From: JBLHHI01 sp047614125
Lineage (GTDB): Bacteria; Bacteroidota; Bacteroidia; NS11-12g; UBA9320
DNA length: 16,853 nucleotides
Direction of reading: 5' to 3'
NCBI GenBank assembly: GCA_047614125.1
Contig: JBLHHI010000071.1
Location: 1-16,853 of the forward strand
Shown here: positions 1-7,443 of the stretch, one piece after another
Layout of the letters: every line of letters starts with the position of its first letter
How positions within the stretch are numbered: position 1 is the first letter of the stretch
Position numbers and translations under genes: made by a program
Notes under the pieces: model-generated
The model's database searches: none
What the model was told of the DNA's origin: nothing
Seen by the model: the letters and a program-made list of their open reading frames with translations, nothing else

Positions 1-2
1 TC

Positions 3-149
3 TTTAAATTCATAGGTTGTTTTTATAAGGGTGCTCATATGCACTCAACGGATGTGTCGATTGCTGCATTAGTTCCTGACGAACAACTTGATTTCAATTT
101 CAATACATCGGCTAAAACCTACAATTGGCCAAGGGCTTGCGTCTATTAG
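3..149 (+). CDS. Possible 3' end of an unidentified gene (partial)
   Basis: An open frame enters from the left edge and ends at TAG (147-149), giving 48 residues ending in NWPRACVY. No start is visible because the gene would begin outside the window. The composition is protein-like (mixed hydrophobic, acidic and aromatic residues, no low complexity). An open stretch of this length can occur by chance and no family is recognised, so the call is tentative. It lies 62 bp upstream of the next gene on the same strand. Confidence 0.35.
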   Translation, partial: FKFIGCFYKGAHMHSTDVSIAALVPDEQLDFNFNTSAKTYNWPRACVY

Positions 150-190
150 TAACTCAAAGTTCTGGGTCTTTATAAGACCTAAATAAAACA

Positions 191-198
191 TAAGTTTG
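191..198 (+). promoter_or_regulatory. Possible Bacteroidota -7 box upstream of the DUF3352 gene
   Basis: TAAGTTTG matches the TANNTTTG -7 consensus of Bacteroidota sigma-70-type promoters. No good -33 TTTG is seen at the usual distance. The start codon is only 13 bp downstream, so the mRNA would have a very short leader. The assignment rests on one motif. Confidence 0.3.
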
Positions 199-211
199 TG
201 AAAAAGGAAGC

Positions 212-2164
212 GTGAAAAAAACATTGAAAATTATTGGAATCTTGCTATTGGTATTGATCGTAGGATTTGTTGGTTACTTGAACATTTCTCCCGATAAACA
301 CATCAATGGCCTCTACCTCATCCCAGCGGATGCCATGTACATCTTAGATTCGGACGATCCCATTGAAGATTGGAATATCTTGAGCGAAAGCGATGTATGG
401 ACCTTCCTTAAAACCCACCCTGTTTTTGCAGAAATAACGGAGGACGCCAACTACTTAGATACTCTAATTCTTGATAATTCATTGATTTTTAAACTCTTTG
501 GATCGCGAAAATTTCTTCTATCTGCTCATAAAACTCGGTCGGCCGACTACGATTTTCTCTTTGCCGTTGACTTGAAGAATGGTGCCAAAACCGGCATTCT
601 GTATCCCGCCTTGGAAAAGCTTTTACAGGCCTCCGACTTAACCGTTACTTTTCGGACGTACAAAGACTACGAAATGATGGAAGTTACCGATGATGTTAAG
701 GATGTATTAACCTTATGTAAGATTGAAAACTTTCTGGTATGCTCGTATACTCCACAATTGGTTGAAAAATCGATCGATGAGTGGGCCGACCCAAAACTGG
801 CTCGCGATGTTTATTTCAACGACGTATATAAAAAGGTAGAGACCAAAGGAATAGGCCGACTTTATGTGCATTACGATCGAGTAGATGACTTGATGAGTTG
901 TTACATGGATGGATCCAATGAACTGATTAGTGATTTGAGTAAATCGCTTCGATTCAGTGCATTAGACATAAATGTTGAAGACAATTTGTGGTTTTTAAAT
1001 GGCTACACAAATGTTAACACAGACGTAGAATCATACGTGTTGGCATTAATGCGTTCGGGGCAAAGTGCCGTGCAATCGCCGGATGTTTTATCCAATCGGA
1101 CTGCGTGGTATTTGAGTTTTAATTTTTCTTCTATCGACCAGTTTTATACTCAGCTTCGATCGGTTTTGTCAAAAGACCAATCCGCCTTTGCCGCCTTCGA
1201 AGCCAGTCAGAAAAAAATGGAAAATCTGTTGGGGATTTCTGTAAAGGAAAACTTGTTGGATTGGGTGAGCGATGAAGTAACCTTGGCTCAAATGCGGAGC
1301 AACAATTATACTTCACGAGAAGACAACTTAGTTGTGTTGATGCGCGCAAAAGACATATCCAATGCAAAAAAAAATCTGGATGAAGTTGCCAAACAGGTTA
1401 AAAAACGCACGCCCGCCAAGTTTAAGCAAATAGATTATCGAAATTATCAAATTCGTTTTTTAGACATCAAAGGGTTTTTTAGAACCTTTTTTGGCAAAGC
1501 ATTTACCAAAATGCAAAAGCCGTTTTACTGCATCATCGACAACTACGTAGTTTGGAGTAACAACCCACTAACCATCATCGGTTTGATTGAAGATTATGAA
1601 AACAATCGGGTTTTGTCGGCTACCAAAGGATACCAAAACTACGCTAAGCATGCCCGTTCAAAATCCAGCTTATCCATTTATGTTGCTCCTCCAAACACCT
1701 ATCCACTCTTACAGAAATACAGCAAAGCATCGAAGGTGAACGGCTTGCAAAAATCGAAGCCATACTTTGATGGTTTTGAATCTTTTGGATTGCAACTCGT
1801 TGAAGATGATGATTTTATGCGTACGTATGTGGTGCTTACGAAAACGCAGATAAAAGAAGAATCGGATGAAGTGCCAGAAGTTGAAATGGTTCAAAAATTT
1901 GAACAATATGCCGCTGAAATATCCATCGATACCACCTTCGTTTTGCAAATGGTGGAAGATGGCATCTACAAGAAATTTTATTTGGGTGGGGAAAATCTAG
2001 AAATTCGAGCTGAAACCAAAGACGGCATCATGCATGGCAAATATGAAGAGTTTTACCCAACCGGAAATATTAAAGTTGACGGTAAGTACCGAAAAGGTAG
2101 GAAGGATGGACGGTGGAAGTATTATACCGAAGAGGGGGATGTGGATAGTAAGGAGCACTATTGA
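212..2164 (+). CDS. Membrane-anchored DUF3352-like protein with C-terminal MORN repeats
   Basis: 650 residues. The start is GTG, followed by a Lys-rich n-region and one hydrophobic segment (about residues 5-23) that reads as a signal anchor. No in-frame ATG occurs before that segment, which fixes the GTG start; a purine-rich AAAAAGGAAG sits immediately upstream. The body (about 30-560) resembles large DUF3352-type extracytoplasmic proteins of Bacteroidota, whose function is unknown. The last 46 residues (605-650) contain MORN_2-like units (HGKYEEFYPTGN, KDGRWKYYTEEGD), as found in YwqK-type proteins, and may be a peripheral binding module. It converges with the PIG-L gene with only 5 bp between the stops. 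No enzyme motif is seen. The family call is from overall resemblance; the MORN tail is directly visible. Confidence 0.75.
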   Translation: MKKTLKIIGILLLVLIVGFVGYLNISPDKHINGLYLIPADAMYILDSDDPIEDWNILSESDVWTFLKTHPVFAEITEDANYLDTLILDNSLIFKLFGSRKFLLSAHKTRSADYDFLFAVDLKNGAKTGILYPALEKLLQASDLTVTFRTYKDYEMMEVTDDVKDVLTLCKIENFLVCSYTPQLVEKSIDEWADPKLARDVYFNDVYKKVETKGIGRLYVHYDRVDDLMSCYMDGSNELISDLSKSLRFSALDINVEDNLWFLNGYTNVNTDVESYVLALMRSGQSAVQSPDVLSNRTAWYLSFNFSSIDQFYTQLRSVLSKDQSAFAAFEASQKKMENLLGISVKENLLDWVSDEVTLAQMRSNNYTSREDNLVVLMRAKDISNAKKNLDEVAKQVKKRTPAKFKQIDYRNYQIRFLDIKGFFRTFFGKAFTKMQKPFYCIIDNYVVWSNNPLTIIGLIEDYENNRVLSATKGYQNYAKHARSKSSLSIYVAPPNTYPLLQKYSKASKVNGLQKSKPYFDGFESFGLQLVEDDDFMRTYVVLTKTQIKEESDEVPEVEMVQKFEQYAAEISIDTTFVLQMVEDGIYKKFYLGGENLEIRAETKDGIMHGKYEEFYPTGNIKVDGKYRKGRKDGRWKYYTEEGDVDSKEHY

Positions 2165-2169
2165 TTTCG

Positions 2170-4695
2170 CTACTGTCCCAAACTCAAAATATTGGCCATA
2201 AGGCGGTATGAACCGGGTACACCGGCGGGTAGTTCTCTGAAAAAGGATAAACCAGTATACACGAAATACCCCTTCCCATATTGAGCAATAAGCAAGCTGC
2301 TGTTTAAATTGTCTTCTCCAGTATCGTTCATACCCAAAACGGCTTTGTACTTCGCATCAAAAGTATCCGGAAAATAAAGACCCCGCTCTTGAACCCAGTT
2401 GTCAAAATCTGCTTGTGTAAGCTTGTTGGGCTTGTTTAATACCGGATGATCAGGCAATAAAAAGCGGACTTCGGCATTTTCTTCGGTTACCCTGTTGTGC
2501 GACAAATGGATTGGATACGGCCCAATGCTGTCTACTTTCAATCGGTGCGAAGTGTTGTATTGCATAACCAAGGTACCCCCGTTGTTAACATAAAGCATCA
2601 GCGAACTGTAACACGAGTTAATGTTTTCCAGCGTATTTAAGGCCCTAATTCCCAGCATAATGGCATGAAATTCGTCCAGTTTGTTCTGATTTATATCATC
2701 CGTTGTGAGCAACGTAACTTGGTATCCCATTTCCATCAAAGATTCGGGAACTTTATCTCCAGCTCCCACTACATAACCCACCTTATTGCCTTTTATTTGG
2801 ATGTTAAGCTTGGTGAGCTTTGCTTCGGCGGTAGGAAACATTGCCCAATTGGGAATGTGATCGTAGGCAAGCTTTTGTACCCCTGTGGCATATACATTGG
2901 TATTTGTTTTGAAAATGGCCTTAACTACTTCATTCCCAATAGACTGGCCAGACGTAGAAACTTTGAAGACGAAAAACTTTTGATCGTTGGCCGCCAGGTT
3001 GTTAACTTTAAAGAATCTTGGCTCAGAGACATAGCCCTTTGGCAAGATTAGCTCCACATACCCGTTCAAGACGACTCCAGAAATTAAGTTAACTCGCAGC
3101 TCTTTGGGTTTCGAATCCGCAAAGATGTACACGTCCTTCTCTAAGTTTACCATGGCATGTGGCTGCACAATAATGGGTTGGATCAATTGCCCCTTTACCG
3201 GATCTGTGGTTGAAAAGTAGATGGGCAAGTTCAATTCTATTTTCTCACCATCCACCAAACACTCCACTGTAAACACAAAGGGATACGTTCCCATGGCTTG
3301 CCCACGCTGCAGCTGATTACTGGTGCCATACATTCCTGCACTTTGCTCTTCGGATAGCCAATACGGCTGACTCATCGTTAAATCGCTGGGAATCGTAAGT
3401 TTAAATTGCAGTGAAACATGACCTTCCTTTACGGCAGGTATTGATGGAGCGTTGGTCATTTTACTCAATATGCCCGTTACTTTGAAGCCCAAATAGGCTG
3501 CATGACTGGCAATGTTAACATCAACATCAATCACTTGGCCGGATGTAACAAATTGCTCCTTAACAAATGCAGTAGCTTCATAACCAAGGCATTGCATGAT
3601 AATATCGTCCAGCAGTTGTTTCTTTTTATGTATGAATGGGTCATCATCAAGACCATTGAGCGATCGTTTGAGTTTCAACAATTCCGGAAGAGACGCCGCT
3701 GGGTTAGTATCATTAAATTTTGAGATGAGCTTAGTAAGGCTTTTCTCAATGCTTTTTTGACCATACCGTTGCGTCCAAGAAGTAGGAATGTTACTCCAAA
3801 TGTCTTCTCCGTCTTTTTGGAATCCTTTCAAATGTTCCAAATATTCGATTTGCTCACCAATCACGGGTGCACTGCCAAAGCCCTGGCTTTTGTGCTTACT
3901 TCTGCTGGCCGCAGAAATATGACTGCATGTTGTTCCCAGCGTGGGCAAAAATGCATTGGCATCAATGCGGTAGTACTTATCGGGATCGAGCGCTACTTGA
4001 GCATCCATCTTTTCAACACTGCCATAAAACCAATAGCTGGTGTTCCAAACAATTTTTATGGCTTGCCAAATTTCCACAAACTCCAATTGTTCTGGGAATC
4101 GATTTGGGTCGGCGGCTGCATCAAAGGCTTCTAGCGCCAATTGCGCAGATGCAGTGTGATGTCCGTGAGTAGGTCGATTCGGATTTTCTTCGGGCGAAAA
4201 CCGGGTTATGATTACATCGGGGCGGGTGTTTCGAATTACCCAAACCACATCTGATAATACTTCTTCTTTCGACCAAAAATTAAAGGTTTCTGCAGGAGTT
4301 TTAGAGTAGCCAAAATCGATTGCTCGAGTAAAATATTGGCTCGCGCCATCCAACTTTCGAGCCTCCAACAACTCATTGGTGCGAATCAACCCTAAACCCG
4401 GACCGATTTCTGTGCCAATTAAATTTTGTCCGCCATCTCCTCGAGTTAAACTCAAATAAGATACATCAACGCGTTCCTCCTTGGTTAAATATGCGATCAA
4501 TCGCGTATTCTCATCGTCCGGATGAGCCGCAATGTATAACACCGAACCTAGGTTTTGCATCCGCTTTACGTTGTGCACTATTTGTGAGGCTGGAACTGGA
4601 TTTTGAGCAGAGCTCAATAAAGAAAATCCAACCAAAAGCAAGCTTGTAAAAAGCCGACCTTTAATTGAGAAATATAGGGTGTGAAGATTTTTCAT
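2170..4695 (-). CDS. Secreted PIG-L (LmbE-like) deacetylase with NEW3-like and amidotransferase-like C-terminal regions
   Basis: 841 residues. An N-terminal signal peptide (about 1-30, likely cut at SSA-QN) sends it out of the cytoplasm. The PIG-L fold occupies about 50-260: AHPDDE at 57-62 and HGHH at 177-180 supply the expected zinc ligands (His58, Asp61, His180) and the general base Asp60. Family members remove N-acetyl groups from GlcNAc-type sugars using a zinc-bound water. The rest is much longer than a minimal PIG-L enzyme: a beta-rich middle with a NEW3-like segment (about 545-610), then a region from about 655 (KVGYVVGAGDKVPESL...VNNGGTLVMQYN) that reads like a class I glutamine-amidotransferase-like fold without an evident catalytic Cys. 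It lies 56 bp downstream of the phosphatase gene on the same strand, so the two may be cotranscribed. The deacetylase role is inferred from motifs; the substrate is unknown. Confidence 0.88.
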   Translation of the reverse strand: MKNLHTLYFSIKGRLFTSLLLVGFSLLSSAQNPVPASQIVHNVKRMQNLGSVLYIAAHPDDENTRLIAYLTKEERVDVSYLSLTRGDGGQNLIGTEIGPGLGLIRTNELLEARKLDGASQYFTRAIDFGYSKTPAETFNFWSKEEVLSDVVWVIRNTRPDVIITRFSPEENPNRPTHGHHTASAQLALEAFDAAADPNRFPEQLEFVEIWQAIKIVWNTSYWFYGSVEKMDAQVALDPDKYYRIDANAFLPTLGTTCSHISAASRSKHKSQGFGSAPVIGEQIEYLEHLKGFQKDGEDIWSNIPTSWTQRYGQKSIEKSLTKLISKFNDTNPAASLPELLKLKRSLNGLDDDPFIHKKKQLLDDIIMQCLGYEATAFVKEQFVTSGQVIDVDVNIASHAAYLGFKVTGILSKMTNAPSIPAVKEGHVSLQFKLTIPSDLTMSQPYWLSEEQSAGMYGTSNQLQRGQAMGTYPFVFTVECLVDGEKIELNLPIYFSTTDPVKGQLIQPIIVQPHAMVNLEKDVYIFADSKPKELRVNLISGVVLNGYVELILPKGYVSEPRFFKVNNLAANDQKFFVFKVSTSGQSIGNEVVKAIFKTNTNVYATGVQKLAYDHIPNWAMFPTAEAKLTKLNIQIKGNKVGYVVGAGDKVPESLMEMGYQVTLLTTDDINQNKLDEFHAIMLGIRALNTLENINSCYSSLMLYVNNGGTLVMQYNTSHRLKVDSIGPYPIHLSHNRVTEENAEVRFLLPDHPVLNKPNKLTQADFDNWVQERGLYFPDTFDAKYKAVLGMNDTGEDNLNSSLLIAQYGKGYFVYTGLSFFRELPAGVPGSYRLMANILSLGQ

Positions 4696-4751
4696 TCGAT
4701 TTGTAAATATGTGCGCGAATTTAAGCTTCTACGCTTTTAACTGGAGTGTGC

Positions 4752-5222
4752 TTAATCCTTTGAATTCAAGGAAGCTATAAACTTAGGCATGCAACCCACT
4801 AGGATTTGAAAGAGATCTTCGAAATCCGACAAATCACCGTAATATGGATCGGGCACATCGGTATTTGGATGTTGAGCATCGAATTGCCTCATTTTGAATA
4901 CCTTACAACTTGAATGTTTGGGCATGATCTCTAAAATGTCGTTGTAATTACGTTCATCCATGGCAACGAGGACATCAAATTCGGCAAAGTGCTCTTTCGT
5001 TAACTTTTGAGCTCTGCTTTCAATTTCAACTCCATTTTGGCTTGCAACGTCGAGTGTTCTTACATCTGGCCTTGAACCGATGTGGTAACCGGCCGTTCCT
5101 GCGCTTTCGGCATAGAGCTGTTCTTCCAAATCCATTTCTTCAACCATGTGATTGAACAAGCCTTCCGCCAGCGGTGAGCGGCATATGTTGCCAAGGCAAA
5201 CAAACAGAACCTTTTGTTTCAT
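4752..5222 (-). CDS. Low-molecular-weight protein tyrosine phosphatase
   Basis: 156 residues, the full length for this family. The P-loop CLGNICRS starts at residue 9 and fits C-x5-R-S, with Cys9 as nucleophile and Arg15 binding phosphate. SAGT is at 40-43. DPYYGD provides the general acid Asp125 near the C-terminus, as expected. These cytoplasmic enzymes hydrolyse phosphotyrosine; in bacteria many act on tyrosine kinases of polysaccharide export (Wzb type) or on arsenate or stress-related targets. No bacterial tyrosine kinase or arsenate gene is nearby, so the partner cannot be inferred. It is the upstream gene of a minus-strand pair with the PIG-L gene and is divergent from the VTC operon. 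Confidence 0.95.
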   Translation of the reverse strand: MKQKVLFVCLGNICRSPLAEGLFNHMVEEMDLEEQLYAESAGTAGYHIGSRPDVRTLDVASQNGVEIESRAQKLTKEHFAEFDVLVAMDERNYNDILEIMPKHSSCKVFKMRQFDAQHPNTDVPDPYYGDLSDFEDLFQILVGCMPKFIASLNSKD

Positions 5223-5273
5223 TGGTCAATGATATCGATTTTTTTCATATGCATGCCCGTCATTTTAGTTGGT

Positions 5274-5306
5274 AACCTGAGTTCAAAATATGAATCGAAC
5301 TCAGGT
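5274..5306. repeat. 33-bp palindromic remnant of the dispersed inverted-repeat element
   Basis: Arms ACCTGAGTTC (5275-5284) and GAACTCAGGT (5297-5306) form a perfect 10-bp inverted repeat around a 12-base centre. Positions 5282-5306 are an exact reverse complement of bases 2-26 of the 263-bp element at 9503. The first 11 bases match the element end in the other orientation. The simplest reading is an internally deleted element whose two ends have been joined, perhaps through the shared TTC. It lies in the 151-bp region between the divergent phosphatase and VTC genes. Its right half would encode the first residues of the VTC protein if the ATG at 5290 were used. Confidence 0.75.
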
Positions 5307-5373
5307 AACGAAGAACATTAGATTTAATACTTTCGAAGGATGGCGAAACCAATGTCGTCTAATTCATTTCACA

Positions 5374-6117
5374 ATGCTTAAGAACCCGTTTCCAAAACTC
5401 GATTCGTTTCCATACATTTCGCTTGCTGATATGGACGATGTTGCATTGATGAAGCGCGTTGATACCAAGTTTATTCTTTCTCGTTCCAAGCTCAACTCCA
5501 TACTAAAAGAGCTTGCATCGGATTATTCCATTTTGGAGATTAATCACGAACGCTTGATGCATTACCACACTCGATATTTCGATACGAATGAGCGTCAGTT
5601 TTATTTTGACCATCACAATAGACGGGCCAAAAGAACTAAGATTCGCATCCGAACCTATACGGCATCTAACCTGCACTTTCTTGAAATAAAACGCAAGAAT
5701 GTAAAAGGACAAACCAATAAGACTCGGATTAGGGTAGCTGCCAATGAAACTCAGTTAAGCCAGGCAGCAAGTGCATTTATTGCGCAAAGCGATATAAACC
5801 ATTTGAACCTTTCAGCCACCTTAGAAAATTCGTTTGATCGATTTACCTTGGTTAATACGGCGCGAACAGAACGAGTAACCATTGATCTGAATTTGACGTA
5901 CAACGAGCGCACATTTAACGATGATTTGGTAATCATTGAACTTAAGCAAAAACGCTATAATCGGATGAGCCCACTTGCGCAGGCCTTAAAGCGGCACAGG
6001 ATATACCCCGGAAGCATTAGCAAATATTGTATGGGAGTGGCCTTTCTCAATCCCAACTTTAAACAAAATAACTTTAAAACAAAATTTCGTTCAATTAACA
6101 AAATAACTTCAACATAA
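5374..6117 (+). CDS. VTC-domain protein (polyphosphate polymerase-like)
   Basis: 247 residues from ATG 5374. An upstream in-frame ATG at 5290 would add 28 residues, but its first codons lie in the palindromic repeat and the added residues do not look like the domain. The recognisable domain begins right after 5374 (YISLADMDDVALMKRVDTKFIL), and a TACTTTCG sequence at 5328-5335 resembles a -7 box between the two ATGs. The protein resembles the VTC catalytic domain, a triphosphate-tunnel-like fold with many basic residues lining the tunnel (KRTKIRIRTY, LEIKRKNVKGQTNKTRIR, IIELKQKRYNR). In yeast the VTC domain makes polyphosphate from ATP; for bacterial single-domain homologues the reaction is mostly untested. 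It is the first gene of a four-gene cluster, with the next start 1 bp after its stop. Confidence 0.88.
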   Translation: MLKNPFPKLDSFPYISLADMDDVALMKRVDTKFILSRSKLNSILKELASDYSILEINHERLMHYHTRYFDTNERQFYFDHHNRRAKRTKIRIRTYTASNLHFLEIKRKNVKGQTNKTRIRVAANETQLSQAASAFIAQSDINHLNLSATLENSFDRFTLVNTARTERVTIDLNLTYNERTFNDDLVIIELKQKRYNRMSPLAQALKRHRIYPGSISKYCMGVAFLNPNFKQNNFKTKFRSINKITST

Positions 6118-6118
6118 T

Positions 6119-6721
6119 ATGGACTTTCTTGGCATACCTCTTTTTGATGATGACTTTTATAAGATGATGTTTCGCTTTGCGCTGAACATGTTTTTTTTGA
6201 GTCTCATCATCCGATACCTCTATTTTAATACGACTCGTCGCAAAGACTACCTTTTTACCTATTTTATGATTGGAATCATGGTATTCTTTTTGTGTTTTAC
6301 CTTGAAAAAATACGAGCTGGACCTCGGAATGGCACTCGGACTTTTTGCCATTTTTGGCATCATTCGATATCGAACCAACTCGATCGATATAAAAGAAATG
6401 ACCTACCTCTTTGTGGTTATTGGCGTATCGGTAATCAACTCCTTGGCCAACCAAAAAATGAGTTATGCCGAAATTGTGGGTGCTAACACGGCCATCTTTT
6501 TGGCCTTGTTCATCATTGAGCGCAAGTGGTTGGTTAAAAATGTTTCAACCAAAGAAATTCAATACGAACTAATTGAAAACATAAAGCCCGAAAATCATGA
6601 ATTGCTTAAAGCAGATTTAGAAAATCGTACAGGTCTTACCATCAACTCGATCGTTGTTGGAGACGTCGATTTCTTGAAAGATTCTGCATCCATTCACATT
6701 ACGTATTTCACGAATCAATGA
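6119..6721 (+). CDS. DUF4956 multi-pass membrane protein
   Basis: 200 residues. Hydrophobic segments at about 16-35, 44-62, 67-82, 94-111 and 118-134 predict four or five transmembrane helices, followed by a soluble C-terminal domain of about 60 residues (IQYELIENIKPENHELLKADLENRTGL...). The block LGLFAIFGIIRYRTNSIDIKEMTYLF (in parts, residues 73-98) is the hallmark of DUF4956. Genes of this family are commonly found beside VTC-domain genes, as here, suggesting a membrane partner for the VTC protein; the biochemical role is unknown. Its ATG is 1 bp after the VTC stop and its TGA overlaps the next ATG (ATGA), implying translational coupling. Confidence 0.88.
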   Translation: MDFLGIPLFDDDFYKMMFRFALNMFFLSLIIRYLYFNTTRRKDYLFTYFMIGIMVFFLCFTLKKYELDLGMALGLFAIFGIIRYRTNSIDIKEMTYLFVVIGVSVINSLANQKMSYAEIVGANTAIFLALFIIERKWLVKNVSTKEIQYELIENIKPENHELLKADLENRTGLTINSIVVGDVDFLKDSASIHITYFTNQ

Positions 6722-7443
6722 GATTGCTAAATTTTAAATTATTAATAATCAGCGTTTTAATCTTGATTTCGGCGCTTAATTCAACAGCCCAAAACGGCAC
6801 CTATGTTACAGTGCAAGATCTCGAACTATGGAGCGCCGTTGAGGTTAAGTACAAGTTGAACAAGCGTTGGTCGTTTCAGTTGGAAGAACAATGGAGATTA
6901 AAAGACAACGCCCGCATAACCGATCAATACTTTACCGAACTGAGTGCTACACGTACCTTCAAAAAGAAGCTCTTTGTTACGATTGGTGGAAGATACATTG
7001 GTGAAAACGACAATGTTGGAAAGATCCAAGGCTATGAAAACCACCTGCGCTGGATGTTTGATCTGGGGTATAAACAAAAAATGAATCGATTTGAGCTTCA
7101 AGGCCGTGTGCGGTATCAAACTAAAAACGAACTCGGCATTTCTAAAGAGGAAGGGGATCTGGCTGATAATACTTTGCGATTTAAACTGGCGAGCGAGTAC
7201 AATATTCCGAAATGGAAGTTCGACCCTGAATTGAGTGGAGAAATTTTTAGAGATGTATCCGACTTAAAGGATTTTTCGAAATTTCGATTTACGGTTGGAA
7301 CCTCATATTCATTCAAGAAACTGGGTAAACTGGCGGCGTTTTACCGACTGGAAAAGCAGCTCAATACTACATATCCAAAGACTACGAACATCGTTGCTGT
7401 AAAATACGCATACACCTTTAAACACAAGAAAAATGACAAATAA
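6718..7443 (+). CDS. DUF2490 outer-membrane beta-barrel protein
   Basis: 241 residues. A signal peptide (about 1-24, cleavage near STA-QN) is followed by alternating amphipathic beta strands rich in aromatic residues (WSAVEVKYKLNKRWSFQLEEQWRL, FVTIGGRYIG, LRWMFDLGYKQKMN, FRFTVGTSYSF). This is the pattern of DUF2490, a small outer-membrane barrel family of Bacteroidota with no assigned substrate. It ends AFYRLEKQLN...VKYAYTFKHKKNDK, with a short basic tail after the last strand. It overlaps the preceding gene by 4 bp and the CotH gene by 11 bp, so it is almost certainly made with them and may be the outer-membrane part of the cluster. Confidence 0.82.
   Translation: MRLLNFKLLIISVLILISALNSTAQNGTYVTVQDLELWSAVEVKYKLNKRWSFQLEEQWRLKDNARITDQYFTELSATRTFKKKLFVTIGGRYIGENDNVGKIQGYENHLRWMFDLGYKQKMNRFELQGRVRYQTKNELGISKEEGDLADNTLRFKLASEYNIPKWKFDPELSGEIFRDVSDLKDFSKFRFTVGTSYSFKKLGKLAAFYRLEKQLNTTYPKTTNIVAVKYAYTFKHKKNDK

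Noticed and set aside
2150..2185. Bidirectional terminator between the DUF3352 and PIG-L genes
   Set aside because: Only 5 bp separate the stops and no stem-loop with T-run is visible there.
3502..4172. Several plus-strand frames within the PIG-L gene
   Set aside because: All are antisense shadows of a gene with clear motifs on the minus strand.
5274..5306. Palindrome as a transcription terminator
   Set aside because: It lies between divergent gene starts, has no T-run, and matches the dispersed element exactly.
5290..5373. Upstream start for the VTC gene
   Set aside because: It would place the palindromic repeat in the coding sequence and add 28 residues that do not resemble the domain; kept only as an alternative start.
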